A DNA stretch of 64,000 bases. Origin: Candidatus Obscuribacterales bacterium (GTDB lineage Bacteria > Cyanobacteriota > Vampirovibrionia > Obscuribacterales > Obscuribacteraceae). Both the position numbers and the translations under genes were made by a program. Of this stretch, positions 51,302 through 59,601 are shown in pieces (position 1 is the stretch's first letter; each line of letters starts with the position of its first letter). The notes beneath the pieces were generated by a model. It saw only the letters and a list, made by a program, of their open reading frames with translations. It ran no database searches and was not told the DNA's origin. The stretch spans positions 1-64,000 of the forward strand of contig JAKFVQ010000020.1 in assembly GCA_021732085.1 (NCBI GenBank). The letters are read 5' to 3'.

Positions 51302-51583
51302 GTGAGCGATGTCAAGGCGAGAGTGACTACTTCTAGCGGCCAACTTATTGGTTACTTCGTTGATTTCAAAGTGGTTTGTCTTTGCGGAAGTGATTATGAA
51401 ATCCGCGGCACTTTTGTAGATGAGTTTGGTCGGGCCTACGAAAAAATCGAATTCAATCCGCAAGTACTTCCCTACAATGTTGACCTTTCACAATCGCGTG
51501 ACTCTGATGTAAAAGTTCTTTCTCACGGATACGTCCAGCGCGGACGTCAGCCTGTCGTTATGACCTTTTCTAAGTTGAACTGA
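51302..51583 (+). CDS. Small hypothetical protein
   Basis: 93 residues, probably beta-rich (VKARVTTSSGQLIGYFVDFK, YEIRGTFVDEFGRAYEKIEF, VQRGRQPVVMTFSKLN), with CLCG in the middle. No signal or membrane segment. The GTG at 51302 has GAGGGAGG about 9 nt upstream. Convergent with the TadG-like gene. No family recognised. Confidence 0.65.
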   Translation: MSDVKARVTTSSGQLIGYFVDFKVVCLCGSDYEIRGTFVDEFGRAYEKIEFNPQVLPYNVDLSQSRDSDVKVLSHGYVQRGRQPVVMTFSKLN

Positions 51584-51657
51584 CGAGCGTTCCTTGCTGT
51601 TTGCGGTTTGATGACCATCTCTGCCACAAGCCCAGCCAGCCCCTTCGAGTGCGTTTG

Positions 51658-52530
51658 TTATAGAACTTTTTCGCCGCCGGTTGCCACTGCGATGCCGGTT
51701 GATTTCATTTCCTGGTGCGCGTCGGCACCAATTCCGGTATCAACTCCCAGCTTCATTTCGACTTTGCACACCGATGGCAGATCGGCTGCGACTAGAGACT
51801 TATACTGTTTTGCCAGGATGCATCGGGCCGGTGCGACTGTGGATTGGACTGGTGCTGGTAAGGAAGATATGCGAAAGTGAAGTTCCGTATCGGTTGAAAT
51901 TTTTGCGTCGATATTTTCTTTGTACAGATGAGAATCAGTAAGGACAAAGCTTTGCTTGTTGTCCTCCATCTCAAGATCATCAATACCTTTTAGTTCGGCG
52001 ACATTGGAGCGAATGTCTTTTGCATAACCGAACTCAACCATAGGAGTCGTTGGGATGGCTACTTTCAGCCATGGAAGAACCAGCGAATGTCCTTCTTTTA
52101 GCTCTTCGTATCGTTCCGTTATCGCAGATTTGGCTTCATTGACTGCCACCACTCTCAGTTTCTGGCGCTCCGCCTCAAGTAAAATTGCGCCTTCCCGAGC
52201 CTCATCGTGGAGCTGCTCGGCAAGCTGATTCAGTTGGCTGGCGTCTTCGTATGCATAGGTGTGTGATTTGTGCGCATCGTAAACAAGCTGGCGGCATCGT
52301 GCAATCATATTGTTCATTTGCCCGATGCGATCCTGTTCGTTCAGTTTCCTCGCCCCTGTCAGTGCCAATTCATCTGTCGTGGTTTGGATTCTATTGAACA
52401 CAAAAAAGAGACCGCCAAATGAACATGCGACTAATGCTAAGACTGCTAAAAGAGTAATAAACACGCCGCTTAGAATGAGCATGTTTCCGCTATTTCTGCG
52501 GATATTTTTCCGTTCGTGAGTGCGAATCAT
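51658..52530 (-). CDS. TadE/TadG-like membrane protein
   Basis: 290 residues. Basic N-terminus (RTHERKNIRRNSG) then a 30-residue hydrophobic segment (MLILSGVFITLLAVLALVAC ...FGGLFFVFNR) followed by IQTTTDELALTGARKLN, the arrangement of TadG-type pilus/secretion accessory proteins (TadE/G carry a prepilin-like N-terminal helix). The rest is a helical, then beta-rich exported domain. No von Willebrand domain. The family role in pilus assembly is known; here it is inferred from the N-terminus only. It is the last gene of a cluster with a second TadE-like protein and a secreted protein. Confidence 0.6.
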   Translation of the reverse strand: MIRTHERKNIRRNSGNMLILSGVFITLLAVLALVACSFGGLFFVFNRIQTTTDELALTGARKLNEQDRIGQMNNMIARCRQLVYDAHKSHTYAYEDASQLNQLAEQLHDEAREGAILLEAERQKLRVVAVNEAKSAITERYEELKEGHSLVLPWLKVAIPTTPMVEFGYAKDIRSNVAELKGIDDLEMEDNKQSFVLTDSHLYKENIDAKISTDTELHFRISSLPAPVQSTVAPARCILAKQYKSLVAADLPSVCKVEMKLGVDTGIGADAHQEMKSTGIAVATGGEKVL

Positions 52531-52694
52531 GGTGCTGATCCCCTACAACATTTTCCCCTGTGTATAGATTACGCAGGTATAGCCTGTATTAGGCATAAAT
52601 TGTCTTTTTTTTGTCCGCAGGGCGGTATTGTGAATTGCCCAGGAGAAGCTCGTTCTATGATTACTGGCAGGGGGATCTTGAGGCACTGGCGGAA

Positions 52695-52728
52695 CCGGAA
52701 AGCCCCGCTTTGTAGCAGGGCTTTCCGG
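52695..52728 (-). terminator. Strong hairpin after the secreted-protein gene
   Basis: CCGGAAAGCCC (52695-52705) pairs exactly with GGGCTTTCCGG (52718-52728), extended by GCT/AGC. It lies 48 nt after the stop of the gene at 52776 and separates it from the TadG-like gene. No U-run follows. Confidence 0.7.
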
Positions 52729-52775
52729 GAGACAGTAGAGAGAGTGGTCGTAGTAAACTTTGTATGTTAGCTCAC

Positions 52776-53399
52776 CTAGTGCATGTGAGCGAATGATTGC
52801 GTGAGCCCAGCTGGTTCTGATTCGAGGAATAAGTTCATATCGCTATCAACTGGATTGTCCGGTGTGCTGGCTGGTGCCGGTGCAAAATGATAGTTCTCGA
52901 TTTCTGCGGCGATCGTGTGGAAGGAGGTCATCGGAACTTTGATCGTTGCCACCATGTTCTTGTTTACAGCAGCGTCGAGGACGGCTTTCATAACAGCTTT
53001 TCCGGAGGCGCGTTGCTCGTCATAACTGGTGTATTCACCGATGTGTTTGACCTTTATGCAAATGGCATCGCCCTGCGTGATGTCCAGTTTGTGGTGGCGT
53101 TCCATTCCGAGTGTCTTTGATTTTGCGTACCAGAGATCTTCGTAATCAGTCTTGTTGTCCTCATCGGTCATCTTGAAATAGCTCATTTTTGCTTTGACCA
53201 ATTCCTTAAGTTCAGAGCCGTTGTATTGAAATTGATTTTTTAATTGCTTTGTGTCGATTTCGACAGTCCATTCAAACGGGCGGTCCACATGTTCAGTGCA
53301 TTTTGCAATCGGCGCAAGAGCGAGTGTCGCGGCAGCAGCAATCGATGTGATCCCCATAACTATTGTGAGCTTCTTGCTCATGGCTGCTAGTCTATTCAT
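52776..53399 (-). CDS. Secreted protein, TadE-linked, function unknown
   Basis: 207 residues. Signal peptide (MSKKLTIVMGITSIAAAATL within the N-terminus, cleavage near APIAKCTE). The mature part is charged with beta and helix features (PFEWTVEIDTKQLKNQF, YFKMTDEDNKTDYEDLWY) and an Ala/Pro-rich C-terminal tail. The ATG at 53399 lies within the last codons of the TadE-like gene (8-nt overlap), with GGAG 10 nt upstream, so both are co-translated. An exported partner of the TadE-like protein is likely. No family recognised. Confidence 0.7.
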   Translation of the reverse strand: MNRLAAMSKKLTIVMGITSIAAAATLALAPIAKCTEHVDRPFEWTVEIDTKQLKNQFQYNGSELKELVKAKMSYFKMTDEDNKTDYEDLWYAKSKTLGMERHHKLDITQGDAICIKVKHIGEYTSYDEQRASGKAVMKAVLDAAVNKNMVATIKVPMTSFHTIAAEIENYHFAPAPASTPDNPVDSDMNLFLESEPAGLTQSFAHMH

Positions 53400-53934
53400 T
53401 GATGAAATACTCCGTTGTAACTGGATTGCGGCTCAGGTTTTCCCAGTTGGAATGAGCGGCAATTTGTAGCGGAAGAGGCGATGTGATTCCAGGAACTGAG
53501 GGACCACCACTATAAATTGGTGGCACATTGACGTCCACGAACAAATCCATTGTGTAGACGCAAGGACCTTTGGAGCCGCCAGGGAGCCACTGTGTAGAGA
53601 CTGGTGCGCCTCCGTTCACTGTGATTTTTTCTCCGCTGTTTGCTCCACAAACCTGTAGTTTGAGAACATGGCTGCTAACAGTGACGCCGCAGCGATCACA
53701 AAAGTCTTTCCACCATGTGTCGCTGCTCAGCATTGAATAAGCGTCGGAGCGCTTTTCTACTTGGGCCAGGCGATGCACGTACTCTTGAATAAGTCCTTGT
53801 GCGATGAAATATCTTACGGCTATGAAACTCAGATTTACAAGTGGGATGAAAAAGAAGACGACTAGAACTACAAATGCTGTGCCGAACTCAGCAATCGTTC
53901 CTCCTCTCTTTCCTCGTTGGCTAGTAATACTCAT
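53392..53934 (-). CDS. TadE-like protein
   Basis: 180 residues. After SQRGKRGGTIAEFG the N-terminal helix FVVLVVFFFIPLVNLSFIAV follows, with the Glu of TIAEF at the position of the conserved Glu5 of TadE/prepilin-like segments. The exported domain has four Cys (DFCDRCG, QVCGAN, GPCVY), probably in disulfides. TadE-like proteins are minor pilus or surface-secretion components. It starts a tail-overlapping pair with the secreted protein and lies 214 nt downstream of the protease gene. Confidence 0.65.
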   Translation of the reverse strand: MSITSQRGKRGGTIAEFGTAFVVLVVFFFIPLVNLSFIAVRYFIAQGLIQEYVHRLAQVEKRSDAYSMLSSDTWWKDFCDRCGVTVSSHVLKLQVCGANSGEKITVNGGAPVSTQWLPGGSKGPCVYTMDLFVDVNVPPIYSGGPSVPGITSPLPLQIAAHSNWENLSRNPVTTEYFINE

Positions 53935-54097
53935 GTCTGTCTCTCTCTGCTAAATTTGCCTGGCTGGCGAAGGCTTTTTCTCTGCCTTTAATTAGCCGGT
54001 GGGTAATAGCCGGCTTCCCTTCCCTCCGATATCAACGCGTTCCTGGCGGATTTTAGGGGGCTTTGATTGCAAAAAACGTGGGATGCAACAAATCGAA

Positions 54098-54119
54098 GAG
54101 CGCCTCTTGCGAGGCGCTC
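54098..54119 (-). terminator. Hairpin after the subtilisin-like protease gene
   Basis: GAGCGCCTC (54098-54106) pairs with GAGGCGCTC (54111-54119) around TTGC; TTCGATTTG follows on the minus strand. It lies 30 nt after the protease stop codon. Confidence 0.75.
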
Positions 54120-54148
54120 CCGGGGCTTGAGTTTGCGAGTAAAACTTA

Positions 54149-55504
54149 TTACATACCGAATCTTGCCATGTGGACAGCCTTTTCGGCGTCGGGCATTCCG
54201 AATCCGTAGTATGGTGTCCACGGTGCTGAGCCGGCTTTGAAGCAGCTTGCCTTCAGGATGCTTTCCACTGCGAGGTTTGGCAAACCTGGGTTTGCGTTCC
54301 ATACGAGAGCGGCTATAGAAGCAACGATTGGGCTGGAGAATGATGTGCCGTCAACGCTCTTAACTTTGCCATCGCGAGCTGTGCAGACGATGCCTTTTCC
54401 AGGCGCGGTGAAGGTGACCGGCAAGCCCCAGTTTGAGAAGTCGGTCAGCTTCAGGTCAGGACCGATTGCCGATACAACGTTGACATAGTGTACCGGTGGG
54501 TTGGGGTCGAACATGCCGTCATTACCGGATGAAAGGAAGATCAAGCCGCCTTCCATATCGTGGAATGTTTGCATGTAAACATGCAGAGGAGCGTGCAGAG
54601 CGAAGTTCGTGAAGCCAACCGGAGGCGGTGCGGCGTAGCTGATGTTGACGATTCTATTGCCGCTAGCCATCATATTCAACAAACCAGCCATGATTGCGAT
54701 GTCGTCAGTCATGCCGTTTGAGCCTGCGATTTGGACCGGGTATACGCGTGCTCCAGGAGCAACACCGGCTGTATCAACTTTGTTGTTGGCTGTTGCAGCT
54801 GCGGTGGTGGCGACCAGAGTGCCGTGACCTTGAACGTCTTTTTGTGCGCCATCCGAAAGGGCTCCGCCGAGTCCACCGAGAAGATCACCGACTGGACCAG
54901 GTCCGCCGAGCACTGTTAGGCGTGCACCTACAGTGGTGGCATCATATCCTTTGAGTGTTTTACCAGCGAGGTCAGGAATGCTTGCTTGGCAGCCTGTATC
55001 GAACACTGCTACTTTGGTGTGATTACCCATTGTAGTGTCCCATGCTTTCGGTGCGTTGATTGCACCGAGGTGCCATTCGCTTGTGAATTGCGGATCGTTT
55101 GGAACGATTTGAGCTCTGAAGCGGTAGTTGCGGCTGATGTACTTGAAGTGTTCTTTATCCTTCATGAATTTCTTTTCGGTGTCTGCCATGTGGCCCTTTT
55201 CTGTTTTGTAGATCAGGCACTTCAGTCTGCCTTCACCCATGGTGCCAACGAGTTCACCTTTTGCTTCTTTCAACAGGTCGCTGACCTCGTCGTTATCTGC
55301 TTGCGCGTTCGGCATAATAAGCAGAAGATCAGGCGAGCAGTCGTATACTGGAGCTGCTGTTCTCTTTACTTTTCCGACTGGTAATTTTAATTTGGCTTCA
55401 TTGGCTGCTAGAACTGGTGCGCCGATTGCCGAAAGGCTGATAGCCAAAGACATAGTAATTCCGAAAACCTTTTTGGCTGAAAGGTTGAATTTCTTCCCCA
55501 ACAT
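54149..55504 (-). CDS. Secreted subtilisin-like serine protease (S8)
   Basis: 451 residues. Signal peptide near residues 1-34 (AISLSAIGAPVLAA). A 110-residue propeptide-like region precedes the catalytic domain. Triad: Asp169 in VAVFDTG, His227 in QGHGTLVA, Ser388 in GTSFSS; the oxyanion Asn328 is in SSGND. A Gly-rich insertion lies between Asp and His (GGPGPVGDLLGGLGGALSD). The ATG at 55504 has AGGAG 8 nt upstream, a better choice than the TTG two codons earlier. It leads the TadE/G cluster on the same strand, so it may process or be presented with these surface proteins. Confidence 0.93.
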   Translation of the reverse strand: MLGKKFNLSAKKVFGITMSLAISLSAIGAPVLAANEAKLKLPVGKVKRTAAPVYDCSPDLLLIMPNAQADNDEVSDLLKEAKGELVGTMGEGRLKCLIYKTEKGHMADTEKKFMKDKEHFKYISRNYRFRAQIVPNDPQFTSEWHLGAINAPKAWDTTMGNHTKVAVFDTGCQASIPDLAGKTLKGYDATTVGARLTVLGGPGPVGDLLGGLGGALSDGAQKDVQGHGTLVATTAAATANNKVDTAGVAPGARVYPVQIAGSNGMTDDIAIMAGLLNMMASGNRIVNISYAAPPPVGFTNFALHAPLHVYMQTFHDMEGGLIFLSSGNDGMFDPNPPVHYVNVVSAIGPDLKLTDFSNWGLPVTFTAPGKGIVCTARDGKVKSVDGTSFSSPIVASIAALVWNANPGLPNLAVESILKASCFKAGSAPWTPYYGFGMPDAEKAVHMARFGM

Positions 55505-55742
55505 ATTCAATTCTCCTAGACGATTATTGACTGATATTTATGCAAGACAAAATCTTCGACTGTTTCAAACGCGGAGCCTGGCTGGTGGCTGCTTGTTCCG
55601 TTTGAAGCAGTTTGTCGAACTCTTTCTTAACGACACCCTTGTTGAAATTAGGGGAAATAGGATTTGTTTAATTGAAAGTACCGTCCTTGTTGATTCTGCG
55701 AGAATACAGGGAGCTTCTTACGGCAAGGAATTTGCGCTCGCG

Positions 55743-56609
55743 ATGAAAAATATCGCTTTGATTTTTGATTTTGACGATACCTTGATGCCCGACTCTACGA
55801 CTGAGCTCATCAGGCAGCACGGCGTCGATCCCGAAGAGTTCTGGGGCAGCACAGTCAAGGATTACCTCTTGAATGGTTATGAGCCTGCGTTGGCATATTT
55901 GAACCGGCTACTTGAATACGCGGGCAAGGGTAAGCCGCTTGGTCCCATGACAAATGCCGGCTTGCGCGAGTTTGGGAAGTCCTTGGCGCCGAATTTCTAT
56001 TCGGGGCTTAGCACCATGCTCAAGGAGCTGCGGGAAATTGCACAAGCGGTATCTTCTGACATCAATGTGGAATTCTATATAGTGTCGGGCGGGCTGCAAG
56101 ATTTGATCTCCGATATCCCGCTTGTGACGAAACACTTCGCTGCTGTTTATGGATGCCAGTTTGGCGAGCATCCAAAGACTGGCGTCATTTATCAAGTCAA
56201 AAAATGCGTGACCTTCACTGAGAAAACGCGCTACCTTTTCGAGATCAACAAAGGAATCAGTCCGAGTCAGGTTGAAGAAAATAGATATGCGGTGAATAAG
56301 GACATCCCTGTAGCACGAAGGCGTGTGCCGTTCAAGAATATGATTTACGTTGGCGATGGATTGACGGATATTCCATGCTTCTCTCTGGTGAAGCGCATGG
56401 GCGGAATGGCTTTCGGCGTGTTCAATCCGACAGAGGCGCGCTCCGCCAAGCGCGCGTTGTTAGAATTCTTGTCCACGGATCGCGTGATCAGCATGCACGC
56501 CCCGCGCTTCCGCAAGACGGACGAATTGGGCGCACTGCTGCGTGCCGCCGTCTCCACTGTTGCACAGCGTGCATATTTAGAACGCAGCGAAGCCGAATTC
56601 GAGGAATAG
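55743..56609 (+). CDS. HAD-superfamily phosphatase
   Basis: 288 residues. Motif I DFDDT at residues 9-13 (nucleophile Asp9, acid/base Asp11), motif II in FYIVSGG, Lys and motif IV in YVGDGLTDIP. A helical cap lies between I and II. It resembles phosphoserine-phosphatase-like HADs; the substrate is not readable. The open frame begins at 55239, but the only start with a family-like N-terminus is the ATG at 55743 (AAGGA 13 nt upstream is far). It is divergent from the protease gene. Confidence 0.85.
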   Translation: MKNIALIFDFDDTLMPDSTTELIRQHGVDPEEFWGSTVKDYLLNGYEPALAYLNRLLEYAGKGKPLGPMTNAGLREFGKSLAPNFYSGLSTMLKELREIAQAVSSDINVEFYIVSGGLQDLISDIPLVTKHFAAVYGCQFGEHPKTGVIYQVKKCVTFTEKTRYLFEINKGISPSQVEENRYAVNKDIPVARRRVPFKNMIYVGDGLTDIPCFSLVKRMGGMAFGVFNPTEARSAKRALLEFLSTDRVISMHAPRFRKTDELGALLRAAVSTVAQRAYLERSEAEFEE

Positions 56610-56658
56610 TCTTCCGTGCCAGCTTATTGGATAAGTGGGAATACTTGCGGCTGCTTCG

Positions 56659-56718
56659 TGGGAGCGCAGGCTTCCAGCCCGCTTCGAATGGGAACGCAGG
56701 ACTTTAGCCTGCTTCGAA
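56659..56718. repeat. Two tandem 30-bp palindrome-containing repeats
   Basis: Unit 1 (56659-56688) begins TGGGAGCGCAGGCTTCCAGC and unit 2 (56689-56718) TGGGAACGCAGGACTTTAGC; both end GC(T)TGCTTCGAA-like. Each holds a CAGGCT/AGCCTG-type hairpin. A partial third unit end lies at 56649-56658. They belong to the dispersed intergenic family. Confidence 0.8.
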
Positions 56719-56741
56719 ATTTCTAATTGGAGGATAGTCTA

Positions 56742-57179
56742 ATGTCCGCTGAGTCGCGCGCCACCATATCCGATACTAATCCCTCCGCCTACAAACAGTG
56801 GTCTACCATCAATCTACGGTACGGCGACACCGACCGCCAGGGGCACATCAATAACGCAGTCTACTGCACATTATACGAATCCGGTCGTGTCGACTTTCTC
56901 TTCAATGACGGCGAGTCGGTCGCTGGACGCGACACCGCGTTTGTGATCGCAAAAATCGCACTCGACTATCTCAAAGAAATGCACTTCCCCGGAGACGTAA
57001 AAGTCGGATCGAAAATTCTCTCCGTCGGAAGAAGCTCCTTTCGCGTAGGACAAGCAATCTTCTACAAGGACCAATGCTGCTCCACCGCAGAGTCCGTGAT
57101 TGTCGTAATTGATCCGAACACGAATAAATCGATTCCCATTCCAGATCCATTGCGCAATGTGTTAGAGAAAATCCAGTAG
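56742..57179 (+). CDS. 4HBT-family (hotdog) acyl-CoA thioesterase
   Basis: 145 residues. Signature YGDTDRQGHINNAVYCTLYE (about 33-52) contains the catalytic Asp of D-x-x-GH-x-NN-xx-Y type enzymes. The remainder is the hotdog beta sheet with the central helix (ARDTAFVIAKIALDYLKE). Hydrolyses acyl-CoA, so it may oppose the acyl-CoA synthetase of this window, though not in the same operon. The ATG at 56742 follows GGAGG at 8 nt. It lies downstream of the repeat pair. Confidence 0.9.
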   Translation: MSAESRATISDTNPSAYKQWSTINLRYGDTDRQGHINNAVYCTLYESGRVDFLFNDGESVAGRDTAFVIAKIALDYLKEMHFPGDVKVGSKILSVGRSSFRVGQAIFYKDQCCSTAESVIVVIDPNTNKSIPIPDPLRNVLEKIQ

Positions 57180-57264
57180 ATCTCAAAGTTCAAATTTAAT
57201 TACCGATCCATACGCATGTATGTCAGAATGAATTTATTGCATACGCTGCGAAAGGAGGTGCCAG

Positions 57265-57975
57265 ATGGCTGCCAACCCTAAGACTCTGTCGAAACCGTTG
57301 CCCATAATGCACAACGGTGACCATATGAAGCAACCAGAATTCCATTTTGCTTACAGTAGTATGCCAGAGAATTATCGAGCTGAGCTAATCGGCGGTGTGG
57401 TCTTCGAGCCGTCTCCGGTTAGCTACTCGCATGCACGCAATGACAATATGTTTCACGATCTCATCACTCAGTATGCAAAGAAATCCAAGCTTGCAGAAGT
57501 CGCTCCAAATGCAACTGTCATTCTCAGCGAAGACGACGAAGTTCAACCCGATGTCCTATTGCGGTTGCCCGAAGAGCTAGGAGGGCGTTCTCGATTAGTC
57601 GGAAAGTTCCTGGAAGGGGCCCCGGAGCTGGTGGCTGAGATTGCTTATAGTTCAAGGGCGATTGATTTGCACCTAAAAAAGCAACGATATGCCAAAGCCG
57701 GAGTGATTGAATACTTGGTTTTCTGTATTGAGCCTAAGAAGCTTCATTGGTTTCGATTACAGGAAGAGAAGGGAATCAAACGAAACGGGGACGGAACGTT
57801 TTGCTCAAAAGTGTTTCCGGGGCTCTGGATCAACGAACCTGCCCTCATAGAAGCAAACTCCGAGCGAGCTGATGAAATACTGGCTGAGGGTCTAAACAGC
57901 GAGGAATTCAACGATTTTAAGAACCAACTCCAGCTTAGGGCATATTCGAAAAAACGAAATCGTAGAAGAAAGTGA
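57265..57975 (+). CDS. Uma2-family (DUF820) putative restriction-like endonuclease
   Basis: 236 residues. PD-(D/E)xK-type core: Glu of YRAELIGG, Asp of VQPDVLLRLP, Glu/Lys of LVAEIAYSSRAIDLHLKK, and RYAKAGVIEYLVFCIEPKK. Uma2 proteins abound in Cyanobacteria with a role that is not established. The C-terminal 60 residues are charged. The ATG at 57265 follows AAAGGAGGTG, the best Shine-Dalgarno of the window. The 85 nt upstream hold the short repeated sequence CATACGC (57210 and 57240 area). No partner toxin or methylase is adjacent. Confidence 0.87.
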   Translation: MAANPKTLSKPLPIMHNGDHMKQPEFHFAYSSMPENYRAELIGGVVFEPSPVSYSHARNDNMFHDLITQYAKKSKLAEVAPNATVILSEDDEVQPDVLLRLPEELGGRSRLVGKFLEGAPELVAEIAYSSRAIDLHLKKQRYAKAGVIEYLVFCIEPKKLHWFRLQEEKGIKRNGDGTFCSKVFPGLWINEPALIEANSERADEILAEGLNSEEFNDFKNQLQLRAYSKKRNRRRK

Positions 57976-58007
57976 ACCTACTCTTGCGAATCAACATCGT
58001 TTGTAGC

Positions 58008-59525
58008 TCAGTGCTGGCACATCAGTTGTCTGGCGATCAATTGCGCGAATGCGCGCACGCCGAGGTCTGATGGATCGTGGATGGCTACGGAGTTTTCCCA
58101 TTCGGGCAATACATCAAGGTCGTAGGGGATATCACATGCAACTAGCAGGCGGTTCGGTGCATGTTTCTCCAGGCGCTCTGCTAGTTTCAATTGTTGGCGG
58201 TTGATCACCGCACGGAAAGTAAAGAGAACGCAATTCTGTCCGCTCTTCGCGGCGAGTTCCGCGCACTGTTCATCACTTAAATCGTTGAACTTATAGCGGT
58301 GTTCGACTAGATGTATTTCCATTTCTGGTAATAGCGTCAATAGCGCTTCTCGGAAATCTAGAGGATAGCGATTATGTTGAGGAACGAACAAATGTATTGG
58401 CTCAGCTACTGCGAATGCTCGTCGTGGAGAGCCCTGCTGTTGCAATGATTTAAATGACGTATCCAAAACAATCGGATCGCTTGCTGCTACAGATTTTTCC
58501 AAAACTGCTAATCGTCGTTTGTGTTCCATTTCGTCATGCGCGGGTATTTTATTCAGCGCTGAATGTCTTGCCCTAATAGCTCTTTGGATTCGTTCCTCTG
58601 GAATCCGACCTGACTGTACGGCTTGAACAATGGCGGCGTTTACTTTCCTTCCATCCTCCGCATTCGAGCAGACGAGCAGCATGTCCAAGCCTGCTGCAAC
58701 TGCCCGCACGCACGCTTCTTCCAAGCCCCATTCATTTCCAATTGCCTTCATTAGCATGTCATCACTGAATAGGAGATTTTGATATCCCATTTGATCGCGT
58801 AGGAGATTTGAAATCACTTCCTGCGAAAGGCTGGCTGGTAGCGGATCTTTATTGAGCGCCGTTATCCAGAGATGCGCCACCATCATTGCCGGTGCGATCA
58901 AAAGATTCTCTCTAAATGGAAGGAGTTCAATCTCCTCTAACCGTTGGAGATCATGATTCAGTTTTGGCAAAGCCAAATGCGAATCAACATCGCTGTCGCC
59001 GTGTCCTGGAAAGTGTTTAGCAACCGGAAGTACTCCCGATTCTATATAACTCTTGATCACAGTGGCACCGAGATCCGCAACGAGAGCGGGATTCGACCCG
59101 AATGAGCGCGTACCAATAATTGGATTGCGAGCATTTGTATTCACGTCCAGCACCGGCGCAAAAACGCAATTAATTCCAAGCAAGCGCATTTGTTTTCCGG
59201 CCAGACCGATTACTAAATCCAGTCGCTCTTTATCATTCAACTTTCCCAGCGCCATCATTGAGGGAATGGGGGTGATGATTTTTTCCAGCCGCTGTACAGC
59301 TCCGCCTTCTTGATCGACGGCGATAATCGCCGGATGGCGGCTAAACAAGCGAACTGCATCTGTCAGTTCCACGACTTGTTCGCGGGATTCCACATTCTCC
59401 GAAAAGATTGTGATACCGCTGGTAATGCCACGCTTTAGGCAGTCCTTATTATCATCGTCCAAAACTTTCGCTGGCACTTTGCCAACGATTAATTGTCCGA
59501 CCGATTCTTCAAGAGTTTGGGTCAT
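58008..59525 (-). CDS. nagZ: GH3 beta-N-acetylhexosaminidase (NagZ-like)
   Basis: 505 residues. Releases GlcNAc from peptidoglycan fragments, a cytoplasmic recycling step. Family motifs: AVDQEGGAVQRL (about 72), KHFPGHGDSDVDSH with the His-Asp dyad (about 168), and LLFSDDMLM with the nucleophile Asp (about 250). The C-terminal 150 residues form an extra alpha/beta domain not found in the shortest NagZ. No signal peptide. The start ATG at 59525 has GAAAG upstream only. Convergent with Uma2 gene (33 nt). Confidence 0.9.
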   Translation of the reverse strand: MTQTLEESVGQLIVGKVPAKVLDDDNKDCLKRGITSGITIFSENVESREQVVELTDAVRLFSRHPAIIAVDQEGGAVQRLEKIITPIPSMMALGKLNDKERLDLVIGLAGKQMRLLGINCVFAPVLDVNTNARNPIIGTRSFGSNPALVADLGATVIKSYIESGVLPVAKHFPGHGDSDVDSHLALPKLNHDLQRLEEIELLPFRENLLIAPAMMVAHLWITALNKDPLPASLSQEVISNLLRDQMGYQNLLFSDDMLMKAIGNEWGLEEACVRAVAAGLDMLLVCSNAEDGRKVNAAIVQAVQSGRIPEERIQRAIRARHSALNKIPAHDEMEHKRRLAVLEKSVAASDPIVLDTSFKSLQQQGSPRRAFAVAEPIHLFVPQHNRYPLDFREALLTLLPEMEIHLVEHRYKFNDLSDEQCAELAAKSGQNCVLFTFRAVINRQQLKLAERLEKHAPNRLLVACDIPYDLDVLPEWENSVAIHDPSDLGVRAFAQLIARQLMCQH

Positions 59526-59601
59526 CGTGCTTTCTTTCGTTCGGTAACTCGAAATAATGCGTTCGCAGCGATTTCCTGGCTCGCCGTCGAGCCGGCGCGC
59601 G

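Noticed and set aside
55239..55742. In-frame upstream extension of the HAD phosphatase
   Set aside because: This part is antisense to the protease gene; the family N-terminus begins at 55743.
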